Of a stretch of 64,000 bases of DNA, positions 37,881 to 47,373 are shown in pieces. The notes under the pieces were generated by a model, which worked only from the letters and a program-made list of their open reading frames with translations, searched no databases and was not told where the DNA came from. The translations under genes and the position numbers were made by a program. Position 1 is the stretch's first letter; each line of letters opens with the position of its first letter. The DNA comes from Pseudomonas versuta (GTDB lineage Bacteria > Pseudomonadota > Gammaproteobacteria > Pseudomonadales > Pseudomonadaceae), in assembly GCF_001294575.1 (NCBI RefSeq), contig NZ_CP012676.1, positions 3,548,001 through 3,612,000 of the forward strand, given 5' to 3'.

Positions 37881-38453
37881 ATGCTGAGCAAAAAGATCCG
37901 GAACATCCTGTTATTCACGGTCATTGCTGCGCTGTTCGCATCAGTTGGCTACTGGAATATCAGCCCCGAACGTTTTCTCGACACCCCTAAAGCGGCCGTC
38001 GATGAAACCGCTATCGACTATTACGCCCTTAACGCGCGCAGCCTGCAATTCTTGCCGGACGGCAAACTGCAGTATGAAATGACATCCGACAAGATTGAGC
38101 ATCTGCAGGCATCCGAGGTCACCCTGATGACCAAGCCCGACCTGCAAATGTACCGCGGCACAGCATTCCCGTGGCACGTACAGAGTGAGCGCGGAGAAGT
38201 TAACCCGGACGGCACCGAAGTCGAGTTGATCGACTCGGTACGCGTGGCCCGTACAGATGAAAAAAATCGCACTACGATTATTACCAGTTCCCGCATGACT
38301 GTATTCCCCCAGAAGCAATATGCGCAGACCGAGCAAGACGTTAGAATTGACGGCGCTGGCGGCGTAACAACTGGCAAGGGCATGAAAGCATATTTGAAAG
38401 ACGGCAGGATGGACCTGCTGTCCAACGTAAGAGGACAGTATGAGTCTCGTTAA
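37881..38453 (+). CDS. lptC: LPS export protein LptC
   Basis: 190 aa bitopic membrane protein of LPS transport. A short N-terminal anchor (NILLFTVIAALFASVGYW, residues 8-25) is followed by the periplasmic beta-jellyroll (FLPDGKLQYEMTSDKIEHLQ and the GEVNPDGTEVELIDSVRV repeat). LptC passes LPS from LptB2FG to the LptA bridge. Its 3' end overlaps the lptA start by 14 bases. Confidence 0.93.
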   Translation: MLSKKIRNILLFTVIAALFASVGYWNISPERFLDTPKAAVDETAIDYYALNARSLQFLPDGKLQYEMTSDKIEHLQASEVTLMTKPDLQMYRGTAFPWHVQSERGEVNPDGTEVELIDSVRVARTDEKNRTTIITSSRMTVFPQKQYAQTEQDVRIDGAGGVTTGKGMKAYLKDGRMDLLSNVRGQYESR

Positions 38454-38985
38454 AACCCTCCCTTTATTGCTCAGCCTGAGCGCAGCACTGGGAAGCGTGA
38501 GCGCCTGGGCCCTGCCGAACGATAACGAACAGCCAATCCGCATCCAGGCCAATGAAGCACAGCTGGATGACAAACAAGGTGTCGCGACCTACAAGGGCGA
38601 TGTGATCATCACCCAGGGCTCGATGAAGATCACCGGCAACACGGTCACTATCACTCGCAACGCTGCGGGTGAAATTGACATCGTGACCTCGGTCGGCAAC
38701 CTGGCGTATTTCGAGCAGTTGCAAAAAGCCACCGACCCCAAGCCGGTTCAAGCTTATGCCGTAACCATTCAATACCATGCGCCACAAAACCGCATTGTGC
38801 TGATCGACAAAGCCAAAGTGATCAACGACGGCAACACCACCGAAGGCGAGAAAATCGTCTATGACACGGTGAAACAGGTCGCAAATGCAGGGCGTGCGAA
38901 CGGTACCAACGTAACTGCACCGCGCCCACGTATCGACATGGTGATCCAGCCGAAGAAGAAAACCGACCAACAGAAGGCCCAGTAA
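38440..38985 (+). CDS. lptA: LPS periplasmic bridge protein LptA (LptH)
   Basis: 181 aa. A signal peptide ([22 protein letters not shown]) precedes the OstA-type domain: [36 protein letters not shown]. It forms the periplasmic LPS bridge between LptC and LptD. In P. aeruginosa the homologue is called LptH. The 14-base overlap with lptC and the one-base overlap with lptB indicate one transcript. Confidence 0.95.
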   Translation: MSLVKTLPLLLSLSAALGSVSAWALPNDNEQPIRIQANEAQLDDKQGVATYKGDVIITQGSMKITGNTVTITRNAAGEIDIVTSVGNLAYFEQLQKATDPKPVQAYAVTIQYHAPQNRIVLIDKAKVINDGNTTEGEKIVYDTVKQVANAGRANGTNVTAPRPRIDMVIQPKKKTDQQKAQ

Positions 38986-39710
38986 TGGCAACTCTGAAAG
39001 CCCAGCATTTGGCCAAAAGCTACAAGAGTCGCCAAGTGGTGCGTGATGTCAGCCTGTCAATCGACAGCGGGCAAATCGTAGGTTTGCTCGGCCCTAACGG
39101 CGCCGGCAAAACCACATGCTTCTACATGATTGTCGGCCTGGTTCAGGCTGACCAGGGACGCGTACTGATCGACGACCTGGATGTCAGCCATCAGCCCATG
39201 CATGGCCGCGCGCGCGCCGGCATTGGCTACTTGCCGCAAGAAGCCTCCATCTTCCGCAAGCTGTCGGTCGCCGATAACATCATGGCGATCCTGGAGACCC
39301 GCAAGGAGCTCGACAAGGCCGGTCGCCGCAAAGAGCTGGAAAGCCTGCTTCAGGAATTCCACATCAGCCACATCCGCGACAACCTGGGCATGAGCCTGTC
39401 CGGCGGTGAACGTCGCCGGGTCGAAATTGCCCGGGCACTGGCAACCGCCCCCAAGTTCATCCTCCTTGACGAACCTTTTGCAGGCGTTGACCCGATATCC
39501 GTGGGCGACATCAAGCAAATCATTCATCACCTCAAGGCCAAGGGCATTGGCGTACTGATCACCGATCACAACGTCCGTGAAACCCTCGATATCTGCGAAA
39601 CCGCCTATATCGTCAATGACGGACAACTGATCGCTGAAGGTGATGCTGAAACGATTCTTGCCAACGAGTTGGTGAGAGAAGTTTACCTGGGCCACGAGTT
39701 CCGCCTGTAA
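38985..39710 (+). CDS. lptB: LPS export ATPase LptB
   Basis: 241 aa ABC ATPase. It has Walker [20 protein letters not shown], the signature [16 protein letters not shown] and Walker [17 protein letters not shown]. It drives LPS extraction with LptFG, which are encoded elsewhere. It is the last lpt gene; rpoN begins 183 bases downstream after its own promoter region. Confidence 0.97.
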   Translation: MATLKAQHLAKSYKSRQVVRDVSLSIDSGQIVGLLGPNGAGKTTCFYMIVGLVQADQGRVLIDDLDVSHQPMHGRARAGIGYLPQEASIFRKLSVADNIMAILETRKELDKAGRRKELESLLQEFHISHIRDNLGMSLSGGERRRVEIARALATAPKFILLDEPFAGVDPISVGDIKQIIHHLKAKGIGVLITDHNVRETLDICETAYIVNDGQLIAEGDAETILANELVREVYLGHEFRL

Positions 39711-39808
39711 AGCCTGCTACATCGCGAACTCCGGGGCGCCAAGGCAGCAGAAAGTCCGCATGATTTTTATTATCTTGGCGCTCTAGGCAAACGCACCGGT
39801 TTCAGGCA

Positions 39809-39814
39809 TATAAT
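39809..39814 (+). promoter_or_regulatory. Possible rpoN -10 box
   Basis: TATAAT lies 80 bases before the rpoN ATG in the lptB-rpoN gap. No good -35 stands 17 bases upstream. The gap also has several GGCGC-rich inverted pieces but no clear terminator. Confidence 0.4.
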
Positions 39815-39893
39815 TTGCTTATGTTTGGCGCTCACGCGCCTTGGTAGTGGATGGCGCCATGCGCGCCGGCGAATAAGGTCTTAAGCCCCAGCC

Positions 39894-41387
39894 ATGAAAC
39901 CATCGCTAGTCCTGAGAATGGGCCAGCAGCTGACGATGACACCGCAGCTGCAACAGGCCATCCGCCTGCTCCAATTGTCGACCCTGGACCTGCAACAGGA
40001 AATCCAGGAGGCCCTGGAATCCAATCCGATGCTCGAACGCCAGGAAGACGGCGACGACTTCGATAATTCAGATCCCCTGGCCGACAATATCGAGCAAAAA
40101 CCCAACAGCGACATTCAGGAACCCTCCTACCAGGAATCCGCACCGACTGTGGACAACCTGGATGAAGGCGACTGGAACGAACGCATTCCCAATGAGCTTC
40201 CCGTCGACACTGCCTGGGAAGACGTTTATCAAACCAGCGCCAGCAGCCTGCCCAGCAACGATGATGATGAGTGGGACTTCACCACGCGCACCTCTGCTGG
40301 CGAGAGCCTGCAAAGCCATCTGTTGTGGCAACTGAACCTGGCCCCGATGTCTGACACCGACCGACTGATCGGCGTGACCCTCATCGACTGCATCAACAAT
40401 CAGGGCTATCTCGACGAAAGCCTGGAAGAGATCCTTGAAGCATTCGATCCAGAGCTGGATATTGAACTTGATGAGATCGAAGCCGTTCTGCACCGTATTC
40501 AGCAGTTCGAACCGGCCGGCATTGGTGCTCGCAACCTGAGCGAGTGCCTGCTGTTGCAATTGCGTCAGCTGCCTGCAAACACCCCTTGGCTGAACGAAGC
40601 CAAACGCTTGGTGAGTGATTACATCGACCTGCTGGGTGCCCGCGACTACAGCCAGCTCATGCGCCGCATGAAGCTCAAAGAAGACGAACTGCGCCAGGTC
40701 ATCGAACGGGTACAGAGCCTTAATCCCCGCCCTGGATCGCAGATCGAATCCGGCGAAGCCGAATACGTCGTACCCGATGTGATCGTTCGCAAAGACAACG
40801 AACGCTGGCTGGTGGAGCTCAACCAGGAATCAGTGCCGCGCCTGCGGGTCAACCCGCAGTATGCAGGCTTCGTACGGCGTGCCGACACCAGCGCCGACAA
40901 CACCTTCATGCGCAATCAGCTGCAGGAAGCTCGCTGGTTCATCAAAAGCCTGCAAAGCCGCAACGAAACCCTGATGAAAGTGGCGACCCAGATCGTCGAG
41001 CATCAACGCGGTTTTCTGGAGTATGGCGACGAAGCAATGAAGCCACTGGTGCTGCATGACATTGCAGAAGCGGTCGGCATGCACGAGTCCACCATCTCCC
41101 GCGTTACGACACAGAAATTCATGCATACCCCGCGCGGTATTTATGAATTGAAGTACTTTTTCTCCAGCCATGTCAGCACCTCGGAAGGCGGTGAATGCTC
41201 GTCCACTGCAATACGTGCCATCATCAAAAAACTGGTCGCGGCTGAAAATCAGAAAAAGCCGTTGAGTGACAGCAAGATCGCTGGTTTACTGGAGGCACAA
41301 GGTATTCAGGTGGCCCGTCGCACCGTCGCCAAGTACCGCGAATCCCTCGGGATAGCGCCTTCGAGCGAACGCAAGCGTTTGATGTAA
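39894..41387 (+). CDS. rpoN: RNA polymerase sigma-54 factor
   Basis: 497 aa sigma factor for enhancer-dependent promoters (nitrogen, flagella, carbon use). Region I is [31 protein letters not shown]. An acidic region II (residues 45-110) precedes the core-binding and helix-turn-helix domains ([20 protein letters not shown]). The C-terminal RpoN box [13 protein letters not shown] is intact. The downstream genes hpf-ptsN-rapZ-ptsO follow on the same strand, the standard rpoN cluster. Confidence 0.98.
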   Translation: MKPSLVLRMGQQLTMTPQLQQAIRLLQLSTLDLQQEIQEALESNPMLERQEDGDDFDNSDPLADNIEQKPNSDIQEPSYQESAPTVDNLDEGDWNERIPNELPVDTAWEDVYQTSASSLPSNDDDEWDFTTRTSAGESLQSHLLWQLNLAPMSDTDRLIGVTLIDCINNQGYLDESLEEILEAFDPELDIELDEIEAVLHRIQQFEPAGIGARNLSECLLLQLRQLPANTPWLNEAKRLVSDYIDLLGARDYSQLMRRMKLKEDELRQVIERVQSLNPRPGSQIESGEAEYVVPDVIVRKDNERWLVELNQESVPRLRVNPQYAGFVRRADTSADNTFMRNQLQEARWFIKSLQSRNETLMKVATQIVEHQRGFLEYGDEAMKPLVLHDIAEAVGMHESTISRVTTQKFMHTPRGIYELKYFFSSHVSTSEGGECSSTAIRAIIKKLVAAENQKKPLSDSKIAGLLEAQGIQVARRTVAKYRESLGIAPSSERKRLM

Positions 41388-41407
41388 GCCACGGGTCACA
41401 GCGTTTC

Positions 41408-41433
41408 AGTGGCAGGTAGCTCGGCCTGCCACT
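41408..41433 (+). terminator. Hairpin between rpoN and hpf
   Basis: Nine-base stem AGTGGCAGG/CCTGCCACT with an 8-base loop, followed only by TTATAC. It could be a weak terminator or attenuator that separates rpoN from hpf expression. Confidence 0.45.
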
Positions 41434-41463
41434 TTATACAATGGCAACAGAAGGAGAAACTGC

Positions 41464-41772
41464 ATGCAAGTCAACATCAGTGGACAACATCTGGAAGTCA
41501 CCCAAGCGCTCCGCGACTCGATCAATGAAAAATTCGCACGACTGGAACGTCACTTCGACAAAATCACCAATGTGCAGGTGATTCTCTCTGTTGAAAAACT
41601 TCAACAGAAAATCGAGGCCACACTCAATATTCACGGTGGCGAAGTTGTCGGTAATGCCGTAAATGAAGACATGTACGCGGCCATCGACAGCCTTTACGAG
41701 AAGCTTGATCGCCAACTGAAAAAGCATAAGGAAAAGACCCTAAGCCTGCTCCAGGGCGCAACGGGTCGTTAA
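41464..41772 (+). CDS. hpf: Ribosome hibernation promoting factor (short form)
   Basis: 102 aa short HPF of the YhbH/S30AE family: MQVNISGQHLEVTQALRDSINEKF, then LERHFDKITNVQVILSVEKLQQKIEATLNI. It binds the 30S decoding region and promotes inactive 100S ribosomes in stationary phase. It has a very good AAGGAG site. It sits between rpoN and ptsN in the conserved cluster. Confidence 0.96.
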   Translation: MQVNISGQHLEVTQALRDSINEKFARLERHFDKITNVQVILSVEKLQQKIEATLNIHGGEVVGNAVNEDMYAAIDSLYEKLDRQLKKHKEKTLSLLQGATGR

Positions 41773-41784
41773 TACCCCCTACCC

Positions 41785-42246
41785 ATGATTCGACTTGAAA
41801 ATATCCTGACTCCCGGCCGTTCTTTGGTGAACGCGCCGGGCGGCAGTAAAAAGCGCGCACTCGAACAAATTGCCACTCTGATCAGCCGCGAAGTGCCGGG
41901 TCTGGAAATGCAAGATGTCTTCGAGAGCCTTATTGCACGTGAAAAACTCGGATCTACGGGTTTTGGTAACGGCATCGCCATCCCTCATTGCCGCCTCAAG
42001 GGCTGCGAGTCGCCTGTTAGCGCCTTGCTGCATCTTGAAGCTCCCATAGATTTCGACGCCATCGATGGCGCGCCGGTCGACCTGCTGTTCGTTTTACTGG
42101 TGCCAGAAGCGGCAACCGATGCACACCTGGAACTGCTCCGGCAGATCGCCAGCATGCTCGATCGCAAAGAAGTGCGTGAGAGATTACGCAATGCACCCAG
42201 TAACGAAGCGCTGTATCAGGTTGTTCTGGACGTACAGAACGGTTAA
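41785..42246 (+). CDS. ptsN: PTS-Ntr EIIA component PtsN
   Basis: 153 aa EIIA-type regulatory phosphotransferase protein. The phosphorylated histidine is H68 in [14 protein letters not shown]. It is the output of the PtsP-PtsO-PtsN chain and affects potassium, carbon and nitrogen control rather than sugar transport. It lies 12 bases after hpf and 5 bases before rapZ. Confidence 0.96.
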   Translation: MIRLENILTPGRSLVNAPGGSKKRALEQIATLISREVPGLEMQDVFESLIAREKLGSTGFGNGIAIPHCRLKGCESPVSALLHLEAPIDFDAIDGAPVDLLFVLLVPEAATDAHLELLRQIASMLDRKEVRERLRNAPSNEALYQVVLDVQNG

Positions 42247-42251
42247 CTATC

Positions 42252-43109
42252 ATGCGCTTAGTCATTGTCAGCGGACGCTCCGGCTCCGGAAAAAGTACCG
42301 CCCTCGCCGTCCTCGAAGATAACGGTTTCTATTGTATCGACAACTTGCCAGCCGGCTTGCTGCCGGAGTTGGCGGAACGTGCACTGATTCATACTGAACT
42401 GGCACAACCGCTGGTGGCGGTATCGATTGATGCGCGAAACCTGCCAAGCCATTTGTCACGCTTTCCGCAGTTGCTTGAAGAAGTACGCAACCGGCATATC
42501 CAGTGCGATGTGTTGTTCCTCGACGCCGACGAAGAGACCTTGCTCAAGCGCTTCTCGGAAACACGACGACGTCATCCGCTCAGCAGCGCAAGCCGTTCGC
42601 TGGCCGAGGCTATTCGTGACGAGACCCAATTGCTCGGACCGATTGCCGACCTTGCAGACCTGACCATCAACACCACCAACCTGAACCTGTATCAGCTGCG
42701 CGATACCATCAAACTGCGCCTGCTGAACAAGCCTGAACCCGGCACCGCCTTTTTGGTCGAGTCGTTTGGCTTCAAGCGCGGCATGCCGGTCGATGCCGAT
42801 CTGGTTTTTGATGTGCGCTGCTTGCCCAACCCATACTGGAAGCCTGAACTGCGCGAGTTGTCAGGGCTGGATCAACCCGTCGCGGATTATCTGGCAGCAC
42901 AACCTGATGTCGAAGAGATGTTCCAGGACATCTCCAGCTACCTGCTTAAGTGGCTACCCCGCTTCGCCGCCAGCAACCGCGCATATGTCACCATCGGCAT
43001 CGGCTGCACGGGCGGCCATCACCGCTCTGTTTACCTCACCGAACGGCTCGGTCAATGCCTGCAACAAACTCTGAAGAATGTCCAGGTTCGCCACCGCGAC
43101 CTTACTTGA
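42252..43109 (+). CDS. rapZ: RNase adapter / nucleotide-binding protein RapZ
   Basis: 285 aa P-loop protein. Walker A is [17 protein letters not shown] at residues 7-23. The C-terminal domain includes [21 protein letters not shown]. In E. coli RapZ directs RNase E to the small RNA GlmZ; in Pseudomonas the target RNA is not established. It is coded between ptsN and ptsO, with 16 bases before ptsO. Confidence 0.95.
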   Translation: MRLVIVSGRSGSGKSTALAVLEDNGFYCIDNLPAGLLPELAERALIHTELAQPLVAVSIDARNLPSHLSRFPQLLEEVRNRHIQCDVLFLDADEETLLKRFSETRRRHPLSSASRSLAEAIRDETQLLGPIADLADLTINTTNLNLYQLRDTIKLRLLNKPEPGTAFLVESFGFKRGMPVDADLVFDVRCLPNPYWKPELRELSGLDQPVADYLAAQPDVEEMFQDISSYLLKWLPRFAASNRAYVTIGIGCTGGHHRSVYLTERLGQCLQQTLKNVQVRHRDLT

Positions 43110-43125
43110 AAGGATCAACCCCGCA

Positions 43126-43398
43126 ATGCCTGCACTGGAAATTGAAATCATCAACAAGCTGGGCCTGCACGCTCGGGCATCCGCCAAGTTCGTCGGCATT
43201 GCAGGACAGTTTCCATGCCAGATCAGAGCAGGACGCACCCCGGAGTCAATGGTAGACGGCAAAAGCATCATGGCCATGATGATGCTTGCCGCCGGCAAGG
43301 GCACAAAAATCCATCTCAAGACTGAAGGCGAGCAAGAACAGGAAGCACTGGATGCGCTGGTCAAACTCATCAACAACTGCTTTGATGAGGGCGAGTAA
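43126..43398 (+). CDS. ptsO: PTS-Ntr phosphocarrier protein NPr
   Basis: 90 aa HPr-like protein. The phosphorylation site is H15 in NKLGLHARASAKFVG, and the regulatory region MVDGKSIMAMMMLAAGKGTKI is typical. It passes phosphate from PtsP to PtsN. ATG 43126 fits the HPr start; the frame extends upstream into rapZ. It is the last gene of the rpoN cluster. Confidence 0.95.
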   Translation: MPALEIEIINKLGLHARASAKFVGIAGQFPCQIRAGRTPESMVDGKSIMAMMMLAAGKGTKIHLKTEGEQEQEALDALVKLINNCFDEGE

Positions 43399-43444
43399 CC
43401 ATAGCGGGAATGTTGACCGACCTCCCACTGCCGTTTTCAGCGCC

Positions 43445-44338
43445 CTACCCCAAGGCCGTATCCATCACCATCATCAAGCAAAACCCGACGCACAACCCCA
43501 GGCTTGCCAGCTTCTCGTGACCATTGCGCCTCGACTCGGGAATCACTTCTTGCGTCACCACCAACAGCATTGCCCCTGCTGCCAGTGCCAGCCCCAATGG
43601 CAACAACACCTCGGCCAAATTAACCAGCCAGGCGCAGAGCACCGCAAATACAGGCTCGACCAGTCCTGAGGCTGCACCAATCAGGAACGCCTTGATCCGC
43701 GACATCCCGGCACCCGCCAACACTAATGCGATCACCAGCCCTTCCGGAACATCCTGCAGGGCGATGCCCATCGCCAGGCTGTCGGCATCCGGCATGCCAC
43801 CACCCGCCGACACCCCGACCGCCATCCCCTCAGGGATGTTGTGCGCCACAATCGCAATGACAAACAACCAGATACGCGGAGCAATCGCCGGCTCCCCCGG
43901 GCGATTGAGGAGCATTTCAGGTCCGGCTGCGCAGACTTTACGGTCAACCAGAAACAGGCAGAACGCACCCAGCATGATACCCGCACTGACCAGCCCGCTT
44001 GCCCCCCAGGATGACAACCCCAGGCCTTGAGCCGCCGCGATGCCGGGCACAATCAACGAGAACGCTGTAGCCGCTAGCATCACGCCGGCGCCAAAGCCCA
44101 ACAAGGTATCACTCACCGCCACCGGCATTTTGCGGATCACCAGTACCGGCACCGCGCCCAGAGCCGTGCCCAACGCACAGAGTGATCCGCCTTGAAGTGC
44201 CCGTAACATTCTTGGCTCAAGGTCCAGCCAGACCAGTCCTTTGGCCACCAGCAAGGCCGTGCCCGCCAACAGCAAGAGCGTGCCGAGGGCATAACGGAAC
44301 ATCCGTACACCACCGACCGCTAATAGTTGCGTGCCCAT
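43445..44338 (-). CDS. ZIP family divalent metal transporter
   Basis: 297 aa inner-membrane protein with about eight hydrophobic segments. The ZIP metal-site motifs are IVAHNIPEGMAVGVSAGGG (TM4) and ALQDVPEGLVIALVLAG (TM5). It probably imports zinc or another divalent metal. It converges with ptsO and lies beside the iron-regulated sodA operon on the same strand, 27 bases after sodA ends, so it could share that transcript. The metal is not determined. Confidence 0.9.
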   Translation of the reverse strand: MGTQLLAVGGVRMFRYALGTLLLLAGTALLVAKGLVWLDLEPRMLRALQGGSLCALGTALGAVPVLVIRKMPVAVSDTLLGFGAGVMLAATAFSLIVPGIAAAQGLGLSSWGASGLVSAGIMLGAFCLFLVDRKVCAAGPEMLLNRPGEPAIAPRIWLFVIAIVAHNIPEGMAVGVSAGGGMPDADSLAMGIALQDVPEGLVIALVLAGAGMSRIKAFLIGAASGLVEPVFAVLCAWLVNLAEVLLPLGLALAAGAMLLVVTQEVIPESRRNGHEKLASLGLCVGFCLMMVMDTALG

Positions 44339-44365
44339 AATCGACCTGAATCCTTTTCAACGTTA

Positions 44366-44977
44366 TCAGGCAACCGCTGCCTGATAACGGCGCGCCACTT
44401 CCGGCCAGTTGATCACGTTGTAAAACGCATTAATGTATTCCGGACGACGGTTTTGATAGCGCAGATAGTAAGCGTGCTCCCACACGTCCAGCCCCAAAAT
44501 CGGCGTGTTGCCATTCATCAACGGACTGTCCTGATTACCGCTGCTCTCGACCACCAGAATTTTTTGCGGGGTCACGCTCAACCATGCCCAGCCGCTGCCG
44601 AAACGGGTCAGGGCGGCCTTGGTAAAGTTATCCTTGAACACCTCAAGCCCACCCAGCTGCTCATCAATTGCCTTGGCCAATGCGCCGTCCGGACGCCCGC
44701 CGCCCTGAGGGCTCATGACTTCCCAAAACAGCGAATGGTTGGCATGCCCGCCGCCTTGATTGATGACCGCAGCCCGCAGCTTTTCGGGAAGTTGCTGAAC
44801 ACCGGCGACCAGTTTTTCTACTGGCCATTGCGCCCACTCAGTCCCGTCAACGGCGGCGTTGAGATTATTGATGTAGGTCTGGTGATGCTTGGTGTAGTGA
44901 ATTTCCATGGTTTGCGCATCAATATGCGGCTCAAGTGCATCGTAGGCATAAGGCAACGCAGGCAAGGTAAAAGTCAT
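44366..44977 (-). CDS. sodA: Superoxide dismutase, Mn type
   Basis: 203 aa Fe/Mn superoxide dismutase. Ligands are H27 ([11 protein letters not shown]), a second His in [11 protein letters not shown], and Asp/His in [15 protein letters not shown]. It is the last gene of the fagA-fumC-orf-sodA operon that in Pseudomonas is induced by iron starvation through Fur. That context points to the manganese enzyme, which replaces the iron form. ATG 44977 is the family start. Confidence 0.94.
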   Translation of the reverse strand: MTFTLPALPYAYDALEPHIDAQTMEIHYTKHHQTYINNLNAAVDGTEWAQWPVEKLVAGVQQLPEKLRAAVINQGGGHANHSLFWEVMSPQGGGRPDGALAKAIDEQLGGLEVFKDNFTKAALTRFGSGWAWLSVTPQKILVVESSGNQDSPLMNGNTPILGLDVWEHAYYLRYQNRRPEYINAFYNVINWPEVARRYQAAVA

Positions 44978-44978
44978 A

Positions 44979-45428
44979 TCAATGTGCTCCTGAATGATGG
45001 CCGCTGACGGTTGAGAACTCGTGACCGGTCTGAGCCACGTTACTTTTGAGCAACAGACTGGACCGCGGGTATTCGCCGTGATCACTGATGAAGTTCAAAA
45101 GCTCGACATAGGTTTTGCTGCTCTGGCGCAGCGCGGCTTCGCGCAACGCAGAGGTCAGACGAGGGTTCTGCATGGTTTGCAGCAAGCGCTGGTGAATCGC
45201 ACAGAGGTACTCGACGCTCTCCTCTGGCTGGTTAAGGCGTAAATGCAGATCCGCCAGGTTGTGGTGAGAAATAACGCAGGCTGCCACTGCTTCGTCGGCA
45301 TCACTCCAGCGCTCGAACAGTACCTGGGCCAGCGCGAGAGCCTGCAGGTAGTGCTCTCGGGCATCGACCAGCTCGCCTACAGCGAAACAGCGATTGGCTC
45401 TTTCGATCGTGCGTCTCCAGTGCTCCAT
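44979..45428 (-). CDS. Conserved protein of the fumC-sodA operon
   Basis: 149 aa from ATG 45428; a start 4 codons upstream is possible. It is all-helical with tetratricopeptide-like spacing ([26 protein letters not shown], then [26 protein letters not shown]). It corresponds in position to P. aeruginosa PA4469, from memory. It lies 1 base from sodA and 26 bases from fumC, so it is co-transcribed and Fur-controlled. The function is unknown. Confidence 0.85.
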   Translation of the reverse strand: MEHWRRTIERANRCFAVGELVDAREHYLQALALAQVLFERWSDADEAVAACVISHHNLADLHLRLNQPEESVEYLCAIHQRLLQTMQNPRLTSALREAALRQSSKTYVELLNFISDHGEYPRSSLLLKSNVAQTGHEFSTVSGHHSGAH

Positions 45429-45454
45429 GTGAACCTCCAAAGCAGTGTCCAGGG

Positions 45455-46831
45455 TTAAACACCGCCGGCAGTCAGTTTCTCGGGGTCTAGCAAGACCTCA
45501 AGCTGACTGCGCGACAGCTCTGTGTATTCAAGGGCAACGTCAATCACCGGGCGCCCCTGTTGATAGGCGGCCTTGGCAATTTCAGCGGCCTTTTGATAAC
45601 CAATGATCGGGTTCAGCGCCGTCACCAATATCGGATTGCGCGACAGCGCTTCCTTAAGCTTGGCGTCGTTAACTTTGAAGCTGGCGATCGCCTTGTCAGC
45701 CAGTAAACGACTGGAATTGGCCAGCAATTCGATGCTGCTCAGCAGGTTCTGGGCAATCACCGGCAGCATCACATTCAGTTCGAAGTTGCCGGATTGACCG
45801 GCGATGGTGATCACCGTGTCGTTGCCGATCACCTGTGCTGCGACCATAGCCGTGGCTTCAGGAATCACCGGGTTGACCTTGCCCGGCATGATCGAAGACC
45901 CCGGCTGCAAGGCCTCAAGCTCGATTTCACCCAAGCCGGCCAGCGGGCCGGAGTTCATCCAGCGCAGGTCATTAGCGATCTTCATCAGCGATACGGCCGT
46001 GGCCTTGAGCTGGCCCGAGACGGAAACAGCGGTGTCCTGGGAACCGATCAAGGCAAACAGGTCTCGGCCTGGCGTGAACGGTACATTGGTCAATGCACTG
46101 AGCTGCTGACTGAACAACCCTGCGAACTGCGGATGGGCGTTGATCCCGGTACCCACGGCAGTGCCGCCCTGGGCCAGCGATTGCAGCGCAGGCTGCAGGT
46201 TGTGCAAGTGCCCGATATTGGCCTTGAGCTGTTGTGCCCAGCCATTGAGGACCTGGCTCATGCGCACGGGCATGGCGTCCATCAAGTGAGTTCGGCCGGT
46301 TTTGACATACACGTGAACCTGTTCAGCCTTATGCTCAATCACCTGCACCAGATGGGTCAGCGCTGGCAGCAGTTGCTCATGCAGGCCCAGCGCCGCGCTG
46401 ACATGGATCGTGGTGGGAATGATGTCGTTGCTGCTTTGCCCGCAGTTGACGTGATCATTCGGATTAACCGCCTCTCCCAATACCCGGGTGGCCAGCGTGG
46501 CAATTACTTCGTTGGCATTCATGTTGGAACTGGTGCCCGAACCGGTCTGGAAAATATCCACCGGGAAGTGTTCCATGAAGTCTGCGGCCAGAAGGATTTG
46601 CACAGCCTCGACAATGGCGTTGCCCTGCGCCTCGCTGATCTGCTCGAGTTCAACGTTGGCCCTGGCAGCAGCAGCTTTGGCCAGGATCAGGGCGCGAATG
46701 AATTGCGCGGGCATACGCTGATGACTGATCGGGAAGTTATCCACCGCACGCTGGGTCTGGGCGCCATACAGCGCGGCCTCAGGTACGTGCAATTGGCCCA
46801 TGCTGTCACGTTCTATACGCGTATTACTCAT
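45455..46831 (-). CDS. fumC: Fumarate hydratase class II
   Basis: 458 aa iron-independent fumarase of the TCA cycle. The superfamily signature GSSIMPGKVNPVIPEA lies near residue 315, and TGSGTSSNMNANEVIA near residue 97 is canonical. Being free of Fe-S, it replaces iron-dependent fumarase when iron is scarce, which fits its Fur-box operon. Its start overlaps fagA by 8 bases. Confidence 0.96.
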   Translation of the reverse strand: MSNTRIERDSMGQLHVPEAALYGAQTQRAVDNFPISHQRMPAQFIRALILAKAAAARANVELEQISEAQGNAIVEAVQILLAADFMEHFPVDIFQTGSGTSSNMNANEVIATLATRVLGEAVNPNDHVNCGQSSNDIIPTTIHVSAALGLHEQLLPALTHLVQVIEHKAEQVHVYVKTGRTHLMDAMPVRMSQVLNGWAQQLKANIGHLHNLQPALQSLAQGGTAVGTGINAHPQFAGLFSQQLSALTNVPFTPGRDLFALIGSQDTAVSVSGQLKATAVSLMKIANDLRWMNSGPLAGLGEIELEALQPGSSIMPGKVNPVIPEATAMVAAQVIGNDTVITIAGQSGNFELNVMLPVIAQNLLSSIELLANSSRLLADKAIASFKVNDAKLKEALSRNPILVTALNPIIGYQKAAEIAKAAYQQGRPVIDVALEYTELSRSQLEVLLDPEKLTAGGV

Positions 46832-47219
46832 CAGGAAATCCTTGCAGCAGTTCTGTTAAAGAAATTGATGGCTCGAGCTCGCAGGTTGCCAATTGCCAGG
46901 CAAAGCTTTGCCAGCGCTTGAGGCGGCAGGTACACAGGGCTTGAGTTTCGATATCGCGCAGCGGGCGCCACGCGTGGTCCAGGCACAGGGTGCGCCACTG
47001 CCAGGGCAGCGCGGTGTCGCTTGCCGTGTCCAGCAGCAGCCGGAAAGTGGTCACGGCAATCGTCCAGGGTGACGTTGACGTGCAGGCGGCCAAATAACGG
47101 CCTTCGGCCAGGTAATGCTCAATCAGGCGCGGTTCGTCAGGCGCCAGCCCGCAACGGATCTGACGGCTCATCCAGCGCCAGCTTTCCAGATAAGGCCCTT
47201 CATGCAAGGCAGAACTCAT
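46824..47219 (-). CDS. fagA: FagA-like iron-regulated protein
   Basis: 131 aa soluble protein. It starts the operon right after the Fur box and precedes fumC and sodA, exactly as fagA (Fur-associated gene) does in P. aeruginosa. Its sequence is rich in Trp, Leu and Cys with no recognised domain, and the biochemical role is unknown. The name rests mainly on position and size. Confidence 0.8.
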   Translation of the reverse strand: MSSALHEGPYLESWRWMSRQIRCGLAPDEPRLIEHYLAEGRYLAACTSTSPWTIAVTTFRLLLDTASDTALPWQWRTLCLDHAWRPLRDIETQALCTCRLKRWQSFAWQLATCELEPSISLTELLQGFPDE

Positions 47220-47234
47220 GACCCGGGCTCACTC

Positions 47235-47253
47235 GATAATGAGACTCATTATT
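47235..47253 (-). promoter_or_regulatory. Fur box upstream of fagA-fumC-sodA
   Basis: GATAATGAGACTCATTATT matches the 19-base Fur consensus GATAATGATAATCATTATC at 16 of 19 positions. A further AT-rich half-like sequence, GATATTGATTATC, follows at 47258-47270. Position 16 bases upstream of the fagA start supports iron repression of the whole operon. Confidence 0.9.
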
Positions 47254-47326
47254 AAGCGATATTGATTATCAAAACAAGCCTGCTTGAGGATGTGCCGCAC
47301 AAGCCTGTTACTGCGGGTAAAAAAAA

Positions 47327-47353
47327 GGCGTATCACCGAATAAGTGATACGCC
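47327..47353 (-). terminator. Terminator after pmbA
   Basis: Ten-base stem GGCGTATCAC/GTGATACGCC with a 7-base loop. On the minus strand it is followed by a T run (the AAAAAAAA before 47327 on the plus strand), just after the pmbA stop. Confidence 0.9.
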
Positions 47354-47373
47354 CTGATCAGCAGCACACAGCG

